A DNA stretch of 64,000 nucleotides, taken from positions 186,001-250,000 of the forward strand of contig NZ_JAJOMA010000011.1 of assembly GCF_021129235.1 (NCBI RefSeq). Direction: 5' to 3'. Below the pieces are notes generated by a model. The model saw only the letters and a list, made by a program, of their open reading frames with translations. It searched no databases and was not told the DNA's origin. Every line of letters starts with the position of its first letter. Position 1 is the first letter of the stretch. A program made the position numbers and the translations under genes. The stretch comes from Kineosporia mesophila (lineage in GTDB: Bacteria > Actinomycetota > Actinomycetes > Actinomycetales > Kineosporiaceae). Below, piece after piece: positions 42,866 through 51,942 of this stretch.

Positions 42866-43147
42866 CTAGTCGTCGAAACCCGAGGTGAGGGCGTCGTCCA
42901 CCGCATCGGGGGAGTAGGTGCGGAATGCCAGGTAGGTACGCGTCGACATCACGCCCTCGACCTTGCCCAGTTGGTCGGCGATGACGTCGGCGAGGTCGTC
43001 CTGCTTCTCGACACGCACGACGGCGACCAGGTCGACGTCACCGGTCACCGAGTACACCTCCCGCACCCCCTCGATGCCCGCGACCTCCGTCGCGACCTCG
43101 GGAATCCGGTCGGGCCTGGCCTGCAACATCACGAACGCGGTGATCAC
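42866..43147 (-). CDS. Lrp/AsnC ligand-binding domain protein (stand-alone RAM domain)
   Basis: A 93-residue protein: ITAFVMLQARPDRIPEVATEVAGIEGVREVYSVTGDVDLVAVVRVEKQDDLADVIADQL is the alpha-beta ligand-binding domain of Lrp/AsnC regulators without the DNA-binding helix-turn-helix. Such stand-alone domains form oligomers and bind amino acids; a role as co-regulator is suggested for some. GTG 43147 (VITAFVMLQ) fits family N-termini; the longer GTG frame at 43171 is less likely. It lies divergent from the DUF574 methyltransferase gene. Confidence 0.88.
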   Translation of the reverse strand: MITAFVMLQARPDRIPEVATEVAGIEGVREVYSVTGDVDLVAVVRVEKQDDLADVIADQLGKVEGVMSTRTYLAFRTYSPDAVDDALTSGFDD

Positions 43148-43312
43148 CTGCTCAGGGTAGTACCGGGGCACTCCCCGTGCTCGACGGCCTTCCTCGGGGG
43201 TCGAAGTGAGGCTTTAGGCAATACAGAAGGGGGTTTTCCACCATTCAGGCCGCTGTGTTCCCGCGCATAGAGTGAACGGGACCTGGCGAATCGAGTCTGG
43301 AGTACGCCGACG

Positions 43313-44185
43313 ATGACGACCCAGCCGCACGAGCCACCGACTGAGCCACCAACCGAGCCACCGACCGGGCAGATCGCCGTCGACTGGTCATGGACCGCGT
43401 CCGAACAGGAATGGATCCCGCCGGAGATCGACATCTCCAAGCCCAGTGCCGCGCGAATGTACGACTTCGCGCTCGGTGGCAAGGACAACTTCGCGATCGA
43501 CCGGCAGGCCGTGCACGAGGTCGGCCGGGTCATCCCCGATCTGCAGGCCTGCGCCCAGGCCAACCGCGGGTTCCTGATCCGGGCCGTCAACGCGATGGCC
43601 GAGCTCGGGATCGAGCAGTTCATCGATCTGGGCTCGGGTATCCCCACCTCTCCGAACGTCCACGAGGTGGCCCAGGAGGTCCGGCCCGGCGCGAAGGTGG
43701 TGTACGTCGACAACGACCCGATCGTGATGACGTACAACCGCGCTCTGCGCGCCCCGCGGCCGGGTGTTCTCGCGCTCGACCACGACCTGCGCCAGCCCCA
43801 CGGAATCCTCGACGACCCGCGCCTGAGGGCTCATCTCGACCCGGATCGTCCCGTCGGGCTGCTGTTCGTCGCCGTGCTGCACTTCGTGCGGCGCGAGATG
43901 GCCATCAAGGTGGTCGAGCAGTACCGCCGCCTGTTGCCGGCCGGTAGCTACCTGGCGATCTCCGCGATCTGCTCCGATGGCATGGAACCGGCCTCGGTCG
44001 AGCTGCTGGAGAAGGTCTACGACAGCTCGCCCACACCGCTCGTCGTGCGGTCGCGTTCCCAGGTGGAGCAGCTCTTCGACGGCACCGAGCTGATCGAGCC
44101 CGGCCTGGTCGACGCCACGCAGTGGAAGAACGACGAGAATCCTCTGCCCATCCGGATTCTCGGTGGAGTCGGCAGGATCGTCTGA
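43313..44185 (+). CDS. SAM-dependent methyltransferase, DUF574 (PF04672) family
   Basis: A 290-residue protein. The N-terminus repeats a PTEP tetrapeptide (four-codon repeats in DNA). The family core is KPSAARMYDFALGGKDNFAIDRQ, with RGFLIRAVNAMAELGIEQFIDLGSGIPT for SAM binding and GLLFVAVLHFVRREMAIKVVEQY as the middle segment. These proteins are abundant in Streptomyces and related genera and often occur near DUF397 and XRE genes; their methylation target is unknown. It converges on the ATPase gene. Confidence 0.92.
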   Translation: MTTQPHEPPTEPPTEPPTGQIAVDWSWTASEQEWIPPEIDISKPSAARMYDFALGGKDNFAIDRQAVHEVGRVIPDLQACAQANRGFLIRAVNAMAELGIEQFIDLGSGIPTSPNVHEVAQEVRPGAKVVYVDNDPIVMTYNRALRAPRPGVLALDHDLRQPHGILDDPRLRAHLDPDRPVGLLFVAVLHFVRREMAIKVVEQYRRLLPAGSYLAISAICSDGMEPASVELLEKVYDSSPTPLVVRSRSQVEQLFDGTELIEPGLVDATQWKNDENPLPIRILGGVGRIV

Positions 44186-44189
44186 CGGC

Positions 44190-44798
44190 TCAGGCCGCGC
44201 CCTGGATCCGGATCTGCGGAACGGGCTTCTCGACGGCCACCCTCGGGAACATGGCCCACACCGACTTCCCGGGGGCTCGCTGTCCGTCCTTCTCGTCGAG
44301 CAGGGTCCAGCCCCAGCAGAGACTCAGGGACTCGATGAGCTGCAGGCCCCGGCCCCCACCGGCGAACGGGTCACGGGGGCGGCGAACGGGTGGTGTGGGG
44401 CTCGGGTCGGTCACCGAGAGCACGACGTGAGCACCGCTGCTCACCAGGCTGATCCGGACGGCATCGGCGCGGCGGCGCTGGAGTTCGTCGGGGTCGCCGG
44501 CCCGGCCGACCGCGTCGCGCACGCCGTGCTCGATGGCGTTGGTGACGAGTTCGGTGGCGGCCAGCGCGATGTCGTCGGCGACGGACTCGGCGCCCAGGTG
44601 GGCCAGACCGCGCCGGACCATGGCCCGGCCCTGGGGAACGGCGTGCAGGGTCACAGGAAGGATGCAGGTGGCGGACCCGGCCTCGAGGACGAGGTCGATC
44701 TCGGGAGCGCCCTGCTTGATGTTCTTGGCAGTGCTCTGCTTCGCGGACGGCGCGACGTCCGCGGACTGCGGCTGTGCAATCACCACGACAGGCCCCAT
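44190..44798 (-). CDS. ATP-binding protein of the HATPase_c_2 (RsbW-like) type
   Basis: A 202-residue protein. The HATPase domain shows DDIALAATELVTNAIEHGVRD (N box), VVLSVTDPSPTPP, and GGGRGLQLIESLSLCWGW (G box). It lacks the histidine kinase dimerisation domain, so it resembles anti-sigma factor kinases and the small ATPases found with XRE and DUF397 genes in Streptomyces. ATG 44798 (MGPVVVIAQ) is chosen; the longer frame to 44900 begins inside a palindrome. It is divergent from the XRE-DUF5753 gene, with two identical palindromes between. Confidence 0.85.
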   Translation of the reverse strand: MGPVVVIAQPQSADVAPSAKQSTAKNIKQGAPEIDLVLEAGSATCILPVTLHAVPQGRAMVRRGLAHLGAESVADDIALAATELVTNAIEHGVRDAVGRAGDPDELQRRRADAVRISLVSSGAHVVLSVTDPSPTPPVRRPRDPFAGGGRGLQLIESLSLCWGWTLLDEKDGQRAPGKSVWAMFPRVAVEKPVPQIRIQGAA

Positions 44799-44888
44799 AC
44801 CTCGTTCCCGACCCCGGGGATCCTCGGCCTTTCGCCGGACCGGTTCTCCCTGGGCCACGCGTTGTGCCGGTGCAAACGCTACCGCCAA

Positions 44889-44940
44889 ATGCACGTGCAT
44901 CTCGAGAGTATCCGATTGATTCGTGCGGATGCACGTGCAT
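44889..44940. promoter_or_regulatory. Twin 12-bp palindromes between divergent ATPase and XRE genes
   Basis: ATGCACGTGCAT occurs at 44889-44900 and again at 44929-44940, centres 40 bases apart (about four helical turns). Both are perfect palindromes. They lie upstream of the ATPase gene and 174 bases before the XRE gene. A third copy of the 10-base core occurs upstream of the DUF397 gene, so one regulator may control all three genes. Confidence 0.65.
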
Positions 44941-45113
44941 CAGGGGTAAATGTGTTCGCAGTCCGAAATTGACCGAAAGCGGCTTCCGCTAGGACTTGGG
45001 GTCCGCGAGATGGCACACTGGCACGAGGTCGCGGCATTGCGGCGGGATGAACACGAAGAGCCACGCTCATGGGCGATCGGATCCTCTTTGACTTCAGGTG
45101 AGGTGCACACACT

Positions 45114-45971
45114 GTGACGACGCCGGGTGGACCGACGGTCCGGCGCATTCTGGTGGGCGCCCAGCTACGACGGCTACGGGAGTCGAGAAATCTGACCCGT
45201 GAGGCTGCGGGCTATCGCATCCGCGCGTCCGAATCCAAGATTAGCCGTCTCGAGCTCGGCCGGGTCGGATTCAAGGACCGCGACATCGTCGACCTGCTGG
45301 AGCTCTACGGCGTCGAGGACGAGGCCCAGCGCGAGATGCTGGTGGCTCTCGCGCGCGAGGCGAACGCCCCGGGCTGGTGGCACAGTTACGACGACGTCCT
45401 GCCCAACTGGTTCGAGACGTTCGTCGGCCTCGAAGAGGCCGCCAGCATGATCCGTAGTTACGAGATCCAGTTCCTGCCGGGCCTTCTCCAGACCGAGGCG
45501 TATGCCCGCGCGATGGTCAGCTCGGGCGCGCCCAATGCCACGGTGGCCGAGGTCGAGCGCCGGGTGAACTTCCGCGTGAAGCGTCAGGCGATTCTGCGCC
45601 GCGACAGCCCGTCGCACCTGTGGACCGTGGTCGACGAGGCCGCTCTGCATCGTCCGGTGGGTGGTGCCAAGGTGATGCGCGAGCAGGTAGAGCATCTGCT
45701 CGACATGATGACCTTGCCGAACGTGACGTTGCAGGTCATGCCGTTCCGTTATGGCGGGCACGTGGTGGATGGCGGTGCCTTCACCCTTCTGCGGTTCCCC
45801 GAGCCGGAACTGCCCGACACGGTCTATGTGGAGCACCTGACCAGTGCCCATTATCTCGACAAGCCGGACCATGTGGAGCGTTATACGCAGAACATGGATC
45901 GGCTCACCGTGGACAGTCTCCCGCCGGACATGACTCGCCGGACGTTGCAGAAGCTGCTCGCTGAGGCCTGA
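45114..45971 (+). CDS. XRE-family regulator with DUF5753 domain
   Basis: A 285-residue regulator. The N-terminal helix-turn-helix is RRLRESRNLTREAAGYRIRASESKISRLELGR. The DUF5753 domain begins with WHSYDDVLPNWFETFVGLEEAASMIRSYE and contains FLPGLLQTEAYARAMV and the repeated QVEHLLDMMTLPNVTLQVMPF strand. This pairing with a DUF397 gene (downstream) and an HATPase gene (upstream) is a common actinobacterial module, exemplified by Streptomyces whiJ, and is tied to development there. GTG 45114 is the start. It likely binds the palindromes near 44889-44940. Confidence 0.93.
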   Translation: MTTPGGPTVRRILVGAQLRRLRESRNLTREAAGYRIRASESKISRLELGRVGFKDRDIVDLLELYGVEDEAQREMLVALAREANAPGWWHSYDDVLPNWFETFVGLEEAASMIRSYEIQFLPGLLQTEAYARAMVSSGAPNATVAEVERRVNFRVKRQAILRRDSPSHLWTVVDEAALHRPVGGAKVMREQVEHLLDMMTLPNVTLQVMPFRYGGHVVDGGAFTLLRFPEPELPDTVYVEHLTSAHYLDKPDHVERYTQNMDRLTVDSLPPDMTRRTLQKLLAEA

Positions 45972-46115
45972 GATCTGCTTTGCAGGGGATAACACCCTTG
46001 CGTGCACAACTGCCGATAACTGCGCGTTGCTGACTGTCCACACAGTGTTAAAAACAGTCTAGTAAATGGCCCGACCTGACCGTATAGTCCTGAACTGCCT
46101 AGCTGCTCGCGCAAA

Positions 46116-46125
46116 TGCACGTGCA
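46116..46125. promoter_or_regulatory. Third copy of the TGCACGTGCA palindrome core
   Basis: TGCACGTGCA at 46116-46125, with the same CAAA preceding it as the copy at 44889, lies 76 bases before the DUF397 start. The shared 14-base string CAAATGCACGTGCA strengthens the view that all three copies are one operator. Confidence 0.6.
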
Positions 46126-46200
46126 GAAAAAGCGTGCAGAAGGACATGCCAGCGTCCGCGCGACTGGGCACCGTCGTCTGCCCAGTACTTGGAGGTCGAG

Positions 46201-46434
46201 ATGTCGCACTTTCTCAACGGGATGCCGGCTCACCTGATCGACGTACAGTGGAAGAAGTCAGCCCGCAGCGGTTCTCAGGGCAACTGCGTCGAGATGGCAG
46301 CGCTGCAGGACGGGCAGGTGGCCGTGCGCAACTCACGGTTCCCGCAGGGGCCGGCCCTGGTCTACACGCACGCGGAGATCGAGGCACTGATCCTGGGCGC
46401 CAAGGATGGCGACTTCGACCATCTCCTGGGGTGA
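46201..46434 (+). CDS. DUF397 domain protein
   Basis: A 77-residue protein. VQWKKSARSGSQGNCVEMAAL and VAVRNSRFPQGPALVYTHAEIEALI match DUF397, including the Trp, the Ser-Arg-Ser-Gly and the CVE motif. ATG 46201 follows GGAGGTCGAG. DUF397 proteins act with adjacent XRE-DUF5753 regulators, and the preceding gene is such a regulator. In the same conserved module the protein may modulate DNA binding, although its mechanism is not established. Confidence 0.93.
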   Translation: MSHFLNGMPAHLIDVQWKKSARSGSQGNCVEMAALQDGQVAVRNSRFPQGPALVYTHAEIEALILGAKDGDFDHLLG

Positions 46435-46455
46435 GCAGGCCTGATCCAGGGTGAT

Positions 46456-47613
46456 TCAGGGGGCGGGCGGTCCGGGGTGGGGCCGCGGCAGGAAGCGGTC
46501 CCGTAGCGTCGACAACGTGGCGAGGACGGCGTACTCCGTGTTCGCGGCGTCCGGCGCGGCAGTTCCCCGGGCCATCCGCTCACGCAGGAAGGCCAGTTCG
46601 CTGCCCATCTCCTGGAAGTCCCGCATGGCGCGGCGGGCACCGGTCCCGCCGGTGCGCATGGCCCAGTCGCGGGCCTCGCGGCGGGCCGGCAGGGACGCCA
46701 GCATGGCCACCTCGGCCTGGGTCAGCCAGCCCGTCTGCCCGTAGATGTCGAGGTGCTGGGCCACCAGCTTGCCCTCCCGGCGGCGGGCCAGCAGGGCCAG
46801 GGAGATGAAGGCGATGAACACGGGCAGCTGCAGGACGGCGTAGGCGGCCGCGAAACCGGCCAGGCCGGACGACGCGGACCAGTTCCAGACCCCGTGCAGC
46901 AGAACGGCAACCAGGTACCCGGCGATCGGTGCGAAGACCTTCACCAGTGGATTCTTCGCGCGCACGGCGACCCCGATGCCCACCCCGATCGCGGCCGTGA
47001 AGAGCGGGTGCGCGAACGGCGAGACCACACAGCGCAGCAGGAAGACGAAGAGGGTGCCGCCGCCGGTCCCGTCGTTCGCCAGCGTGCGTCCCAGGTAGAG
47101 CACGTTCTCCACGTAGGCGAACCCGATGCCCGACATGCCGGCGTAGACAATCCCGTCCACCACCCCGTCGAACTCCCGGCGCCTCATCAGCACGATGAGC
47201 ACCACGGCCAGGCCCTTGAACGCTTCCTCGACGAAGGGCGCCACGAACACCGCCGCATGCGTCATGTCGCCGCCGGCGTTGCGGATGGCGACCAGCGAGG
47301 CGGTGTTGATCACCAGGGCGCCGAAGGTCGACACGCCCGCGCCCCAGGCGAATGCCAGGGCCAGCAGGGACGGTGGTTCGGCCTCGTAACGGTCCAGCCA
47401 GAGGAAGGTGGCGATGACCGGGAACACCGGGACGGCCGCCAGCACCGAGCCGGTGACGGCGCCGAGCATGCCGGTCTCCCGGGTGATGGCCAGGAGACTG
47501 AGCAGGCCGGTGGCGATCAGCACCACGATCACGGCGACCCAGAGAAGCGTCGTGAAGATGCTCGGACGCCGCTGATGCAGCGCGGGGGTACCGGTGGAAA
47601 AGGGCGTGCTCAC
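46456..47613 (-). CDS. PrsW-family intramembrane metalloprotease
   Basis: A 385-residue polytopic membrane protein with about eight hydrophobic segments. [21 protein letters not shown] carries the EE-x-x-K motif, followed by [15 protein letters not shown] and [13 protein letters not shown] with the His residues of the family's metal site. PrsW-type proteases cleave anti-sigma factors or other membrane proteins. The C-terminal 90 residues are a cytoplasmic Arg-rich tail. GTG 47613 is used, although a TTG at 47652 extends the frame. It is divergent from oligoribonuclease by 78 bases. Confidence 0.88.
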   Translation of the reverse strand: MSTPFSTGTPALHQRRPSIFTTLLWVAVIVVLIATGLLSLLAITRETGMLGAVTGSVLAAVPVFPVIATFLWLDRYEAEPPSLLALAFAWGAGVSTFGALVINTASLVAIRNAGGDMTHAAVFVAPFVEEAFKGLAVVLIVLMRRREFDGVVDGIVYAGMSGIGFAYVENVLYLGRTLANDGTGGGTLFVFLLRCVVSPFAHPLFTAAIGVGIGVAVRAKNPLVKVFAPIAGYLVAVLLHGVWNWSASSGLAGFAAAYAVLQLPVFIAFISLALLARRREGKLVAQHLDIYGQTGWLTQAEVAMLASLPARREARDWAMRTGGTGARRAMRDFQEMGSELAFLRERMARGTAAPDAANTEYAVLATLSTLRDRFLPRPHPGPPAP

Positions 47614-47691
47614 CCGGTCGAGATTAGCGGCGCGAGGTACCCGGCGGCTCAACCGGAGCCGATGAACGCCTCGGAGCGTAGAGTACCGGCC

Positions 47692-48318
47692 GTGACATCG
47701 GAGAACAGCGAACGTTCGCAGGACCGCATCGTGTGGATCGACTGCGAGATGACCGGCCTCGATCTGGGGAAGGACGCCCTCATCGAGGTGGCTGCGCTAG
47801 TCACCGATTCCCAGCTCAACGTGCTCGGCGAGGGTGTTGACGTCGTCATCAGGCCGCCCGACGGCGTGGTGGACACCATGGTGGACGTGGTCCGCACCAT
47901 GCACACCACCTCGGGCCTGCTCACCGAGCTGGACGGTGGTGTGACGCTTCAGGAGGCCCAGAAGCTCGTACTGGACTACATCAAGGCCTGGGTGCCCGAC
48001 GCGCGCAAGGCGCCCCTGGCCGGGAACTCGGTCGGCACCGACCGCGCCTTCCTGCTGCGGGACATGCCGGAGATCGACGCACACCTCCACTACCGCATCG
48101 TGGACGTCTCCTCGATCAAGGAGCTCGCCCGCCGTTGGTACCCCCGGGTGTATTTCGCCTCCCCGTCCAAGAACGGCGGCCACCGTGCCCTCGCCGACAT
48201 CCGGGAGAGCATCGAGGAGCTGAAGTACTACCGCGAGGTCCTCTTCGTGCCTCAGCCCGGCCCCGACAGCGAGACGGCCCGGGCTGCCGCGAAGAAGTAC
48301 GTCCTCCCGCCCTCCTGA
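47692..48318 (+). CDS. orn: Oligoribonuclease
   Basis: A 208-residue DEDDh exonuclease that hydrolyses di- and short oligonucleotides, including pGpG from c-di-GMP breakdown. [27 protein letters not shown] holds the first Asp-Glu pair, [29 protein letters not shown] follows, [37 protein letters not shown] supplies the second Asp, and [17 protein letters not shown] the third Asp and His. GTG 47692 is chosen; there is no good ribosome site for the longer frame. Confidence 0.96.
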   Translation: MTSENSERSQDRIVWIDCEMTGLDLGKDALIEVAALVTDSQLNVLGEGVDVVIRPPDGVVDTMVDVVRTMHTTSGLLTELDGGVTLQEAQKLVLDYIKAWVPDARKAPLAGNSVGTDRAFLLRDMPEIDAHLHYRIVDVSSIKELARRWYPRVYFASPSKNGGHRALADIRESIEELKYYREVLFVPQPGPDSETARAAAKKYVLPPS

Positions 48319-48480
48319 CCCGCTTCACCCGCCTGCGTGACGGTTCCGGTGCTCTTGGCGGCCCTGGACGCATCTGCGCCGCCCGTCACGCGGTGGGGAG
48401 CGGTTACCAATTTCGTAGTTGGGCCGGGGGGCTGGTAATGTTTTCAACGCAGCAAGGAGCCGCAAGGCGCCGAGCAGCGA

Positions 48481-48553
<73 letters not shown>

Positions 48554-48562
48554 CCCTCGGCG

Positions 48563-48598
48563 AAGGCCAGGTCTACGGACCTGGCCTTTCGTGTTTTG
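48563..48598 (+). terminator. Rho-independent terminator after tRNA-Lys
   Basis: AAGGCCAGGTC-TACG-GACCTGGCCTT is an 11-bp perfect stem with a four-base loop, followed by TCGTGTTTTG. It sits ten bases after the tRNA. Confidence 0.85.
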
Positions 48599-48642
48599 CG
48601 AGCTAGCGGTTGCCGCGGCGGGAGCAACCCCGGCCCCGCGCG

Positions 48643-49140
48643 CTACATCCGGTGCAGCACCACGTCGTGAAGGGCGCCGTTCTCGGCCACGGCCGTGAGG
48701 TAAGTGTGATCGGGCTGCTTGCGGCGGTCGGTGGGGGAGCCGGGGTTCAGCAGGCGCAGGCCGCCCGGGGTGGTGGTGTCCCAGGGGATGTGGCTGTGCC
48801 CGAAGATCAGTAGGTCGGTGTCGGGGTAGGCCTTGTCGCAGCGCTTCTCCCGGCCGTCGGAGGCGCCCGTCTCGTGCGTCATGGCGATCCGGATGCCTTC
48901 GAGCTCCACCCGCGCCACCTCCGGCAGGCGCCGGCGCAGGCCCGGCCCGTCGTTGTTGCCCCACACCCCGACCACGCGTCTCGCCCGGCGCTCCAGCTTG
49001 TCCAGCAGCGACTCCAGCACCCAGTCGCCGGCGTGGAACACCACATCGGCCTCCGCCACGCCGTCCCAGACCTGAGCGGGCAGGTCCTGTCCACGCTTGG
49101 GCAGGTGGGTGTCGGACATGATCAGCAGCTTCACCGGCAC
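48643..49140 (-). CDS. YfcE/MJ0936-family metallophosphoesterase
   Basis: A 165-residue phosphoesterase. LLIMSDTHLPKRGQDLPAQVWDGVAEADVVFHAGDW holds the D-x-H and G-D metal ligands, VVGVWGNNDG the Gly-Asn-x-Asp/Glu motif, and IAMTHE, LLIFGHSHIPWDTTTPGGL with LNPGSPTDRR the remaining His residues. GTG 49140 starts VPVKLLIMSDTH, the normal N-terminus. Substrate unknown; relatives act on phosphodiesters. It is divergent from the UbiA-like gene. Confidence 0.9.
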   Translation of the reverse strand: MPVKLLIMSDTHLPKRGQDLPAQVWDGVAEADVVFHAGDWVLESLLDKLERRARRVVGVWGNNDGPGLRRRLPEVARVELEGIRIAMTHETGASDGREKRCDKAYPDTDLLIFGHSHIPWDTTTPGGLRLLNPGSPTDRRKQPDHTYLTAVAENGALHDVVLHRM

Positions 49141-49225
49141 GTCTCGACAGTACGGCAGGTCCGGGATCGGGTTGAATCGGATGTCAGGGTGGACGCGCGT
49201 GCGGGCCCGGGTGTCTGGAGGAGCG

Positions 49226-50083
49226 ATGCGAACGTGGGGACGCGGGTCACGGGGGCTGCTTGCGGCTTGCCATCCGTTGCCGTCCGCGGCCGTCACGGTA
49301 TTCGCCACCGCCTATGCACTCGCCGTTCAGAACGGTCTTTCGGTGGAGGGTTGGGGGCGGGCCGGTTCGGTCGGGGCGGCGATCCTCGCCGGGCAGCTGT
49401 GCGTGGGCTGGTCCAACGACGCGTTCGACGCCTCGCGTGACCAGGTCGCGCAGCGGGCCGACAAGCCGATCAGCGCCGGATTGATCGACGCGAGAGTGGT
49501 TGCCGCGAGCGCCGGTTGCGCGGCCGCGGCCGCCGTTCTGCTCTCCTGGAGGCTTGGGGACGACGCCGGTCTGTACCACCTGATCGCCGTCCTCAGTGCG
49601 GTCGGTTACAACGCCGGTCTGAAAAGTACGCCGATCAGCCCGCTTCCGTACCTGGTGTCGTTCGGTCTGCTCCCGGCCATCGCCTCGCTGGCCGTCCTCG
49701 GGGGGTGGCCACCCGCGTCCACCATTGGTGCCGCCGCCCTGCTCGGAGCCGGAGCGCATTTCGCGAACACGGTGGGCGACACCGAGGCGGACGCGCTGAC
49801 GGGGGTGCGCGGACTGCCCCAGCGGATCGGGCCCACCCGCTCGCTGAGCGTGATGGCGGTGCTGATCGCGCTGGCGGCGGCGTGCCTGCTGGCCGGGGTG
49901 CTCGGGTCGGACGGTATCGGGCTGCTGCGGAAGGTTTTCGCGGTCCTGCTCCTGCTGGCGGGGGTGGCTCTCGGGATCACCGGGGCGCTCGGGCGTATCG
50001 GGACGAGCGGTGGGCGGGCGGCGTTCCGGCTGACGCTGATCGCCGTTGCGCTGGTGGTGGCCGGGTTCCTCGTGACGGCCTGA
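49226..50083 (+). CDS. UbiA-family prenyltransferase
   Basis: A 285-residue integral membrane protein with about eight hydrophobic segments. LCVGWSNDAFDASRDQVAQRADKP has the NDxxDxxxD motif and FANTVGDTEADALTGVRGLPQR the second Asp-rich motif, both binding the Mg-pyrophosphate of a prenyl donor. The aromatic acceptor is unknown; menaquinone or another membrane lipid is possible. ATG 49226 has GGAGGAGCG upstream. No other quinone gene is nearby. Confidence 0.9.
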   Translation: MRTWGRGSRGLLAACHPLPSAAVTVFATAYALAVQNGLSVEGWGRAGSVGAAILAGQLCVGWSNDAFDASRDQVAQRADKPISAGLIDARVVAASAGCAAAAAVLLSWRLGDDAGLYHLIAVLSAVGYNAGLKSTPISPLPYLVSFGLLPAIASLAVLGGWPPASTIGAAALLGAGAHFANTVGDTEADALTGVRGLPQRIGPTRSLSVMAVLIALAAACLLAGVLGSDGIGLLRKVFAVLLLLAGVALGITGALGRIGTSGGRAAFRLTLIAVALVVAGFLVTA

Positions 50084-50133
50084 TCTTCAGATGACCCCTG
50101 GTTCTGCCGATCGGTGAGAAAGGGGGATGCAGC

Positions 50134-51903
50134 GTGGGGGTTCAGACAATCACCGGTCCCAGGCGGGCCGAGGAACTGGCCGAGGAGCTCAACCGGCCCG
50201 GACGGCTGCGACCCACGGTCGTGGTCACGATGGCGCGGGGAGCGCAGCGGCCTTACATTGACGCCGGGCGGCTGGCCACCGAGCTGGACGGGCTGGCCGA
50301 CGTCTACCTGATCTGCGAGCCGGCGGCCTCCTGGGCGTTCTCCCGGGGCATGCCCGAGATGACCCAGGTGTACGGCGGCGCCGGCCGGGTCTACCCGACC
50401 GGGCTGGAGTGGGTGCGGGACCTGCGCCGGTCGCGGTTGCGGTTCGCCTACTCCGAGGCCGAGGGGACGGCCACCACCGAGCGATTGCTGGGCGACGGGC
50501 TGAGGGCCGCCGACGCGGCCGGCCTGCTGACGGTTCGTGCGGCGGTGCCGGACCGGGGTCCGGCGACGGAGGTGAAGGGAACCGTCGGCGGTTGCCCGAA
50601 CCCGTCCCAGGCCATGGTCATGCTGGAGGACGGCGGGTACGCGACGATCCAGGTCGGGCTGCTGTGCCCCGGGGTGGCGTCGGACCGATTGTTCGAGCGG
50701 GGCATGGAGGTGCACGGGGTCCACGACGAGCGGTCCCGGCGGTTGGACGTCTCCGGGATGCGGACGTCGCCCGGGGAGCGGATGGCCGAGGTTGTCGACG
50801 GGGAGGTACTTCTCGGCCGGGTCGAGTCGGTGGGTGAGTCGGCGTGCGAGATCGCTCTGCTGCCCGGTTTCCCGAGCTTCCTCTCCCGGGCCCGGGTGAC
50901 GGGTGACCTGACCGACGACCTGCGGGACCTGATGTCGGTGGGCGAGGTGGTGCCGGTGCGGGTCGGCGCCGGGGGCACCTCACTGAGCATGGTGGACGTC
51001 GATGATGACGTTCCGGTGCGGTCCCTCGCGGTGCTGCCGGGCGGGCCTGGATGGCTCGCGCCGGTGGAACCGCCGGCCGCCTCCGGCTCCGGTCGTTCGG
51101 AGACTCCGGATCTGTCGGGGCCGGCCACGGTGCCGTTGCCCGCCCCCGTTCCGAATGTGCGGGCGCCCGGCCCCAGTTACCTCCTTCCCCGGCCGACTCC
51201 CTCGACGCTGGCCGGCCGGGCCGTGCAGGTGCTGGAACGCCCGGTGAGGAAGACCGCTCTGCGCAGCGCGCTGCTGGCGGTGGAGGAGGAACGGTCGGCC
51301 AAGCGCCTGGCCCTGGTCGAGAAGGCCCGGCTGGAGGAGGAACTGCGCTCTTCGACCCTGGAGATGCAGCACCTGGAGGCCGAACTGGCGCGCCGGATCG
51401 GTCTGCTGGACGCCCGGGACCGCGAGCTGGAACGCCTGCGACGTCGCAACCGTAAGGGCGCTCAGCGCGATCACCGCGAGATGCTCTCGTCGGAAGACCT
51501 TTTCGCTGATGCTGAAGACCGTTTCCGGTTCGACGTGACGGTGTGCTGGGCCCGGCGGATCCCGGCGGGGGAGAAGACAGGACGTCCGCTGTCGGCCTAT
51601 CGTCTCGGCCCGCGGTTCCTGGCTTCGATCGAGGGGACGCCCGGTGTCGACCGGGCCAAGGTCGTGGACGTCGCGATGGAGGTGCTCACGGGGCTGGCGG
51701 GGACGTCGGCCGGCCGGCAGATGCACGCTCTACGCACCGGGCTCGGAGGCAACGACCAGCCGGTGCGGCGGGACGACGGGGCCACCTGCTTCCGGGTGGC
51801 CCTGCAACGGAACACCCCGCAGGCCCGCCGGCTGCACTTCTGGAAATGGGCGGAGGAGATCGAGTTCTCGCGGGTGGTGCTGCACGACGACTACGAGCCC
51901 TGA
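50134..51903 (+). CDS. Unknown 589-aa multidomain protein with two S1/OB-like units and a coiled coil
   Basis: I do not recognise this protein as a named family. Residues 1-140 form an alpha/beta domain (LRPTVVVTMARGAQRPYIDAG, LADVYLICEPAASWAFSRG, MTQVYGGAGRVYPTGLEWVRD). Residues 145-215 and 222-290 look like two consecutive S1/OB-fold nucleic-acid binding units (GTVGG, AMVMLEDGGYATIQVGLL; GEVLLGRVESVGESACEI, LPGFPSFLSRARVTGDL, VRVGAGGTSLSM). A Pro-rich linker precedes a coiled coil at about 380-440 (ALLAVEEERSAKRLALVEKA), and a C-terminal domain (460-589) ends RRLHFWKWAEEIEFSRVVLHDDYEP. GTG 50134 has AAAGGGGG upstream. Likely an RNA/DNA-binding sensor or effector. Confidence 0.8.
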   Translation: MGVQTITGPRRAEELAEELNRPGRLRPTVVVTMARGAQRPYIDAGRLATELDGLADVYLICEPAASWAFSRGMPEMTQVYGGAGRVYPTGLEWVRDLRRSRLRFAYSEAEGTATTERLLGDGLRAADAAGLLTVRAAVPDRGPATEVKGTVGGCPNPSQAMVMLEDGGYATIQVGLLCPGVASDRLFERGMEVHGVHDERSRRLDVSGMRTSPGERMAEVVDGEVLLGRVESVGESACEIALLPGFPSFLSRARVTGDLTDDLRDLMSVGEVVPVRVGAGGTSLSMVDVDDDVPVRSLAVLPGGPGWLAPVEPPAASGSGRSETPDLSGPATVPLPAPVPNVRAPGPSYLLPRPTPSTLAGRAVQVLERPVRKTALRSALLAVEEERSAKRLALVEKARLEEELRSSTLEMQHLEAELARRIGLLDARDRELERLRRRNRKGAQRDHREMLSSEDLFADAEDRFRFDVTVCWARRIPAGEKTGRPLSAYRLGPRFLASIEGTPGVDRAKVVDVAMEVLTGLAGTSAGRQMHALRTGLGGNDQPVRRDDGATCFRVALQRNTPQARRLHFWKWAEEIEFSRVVLHDDYEP

Positions 51904-51942
51904 ACCGGGCCCATGGTTCGATCTCATCGAAACCGGACAGGG

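Noticed and set aside
46012-46019. GCCGATAA, resembling the -10 of a flagellar/sporulation sigma factor promoter
   Set aside because: The matching TAAA -35 element is not at the required distance; only TAAC at an 18-base gap is seen.
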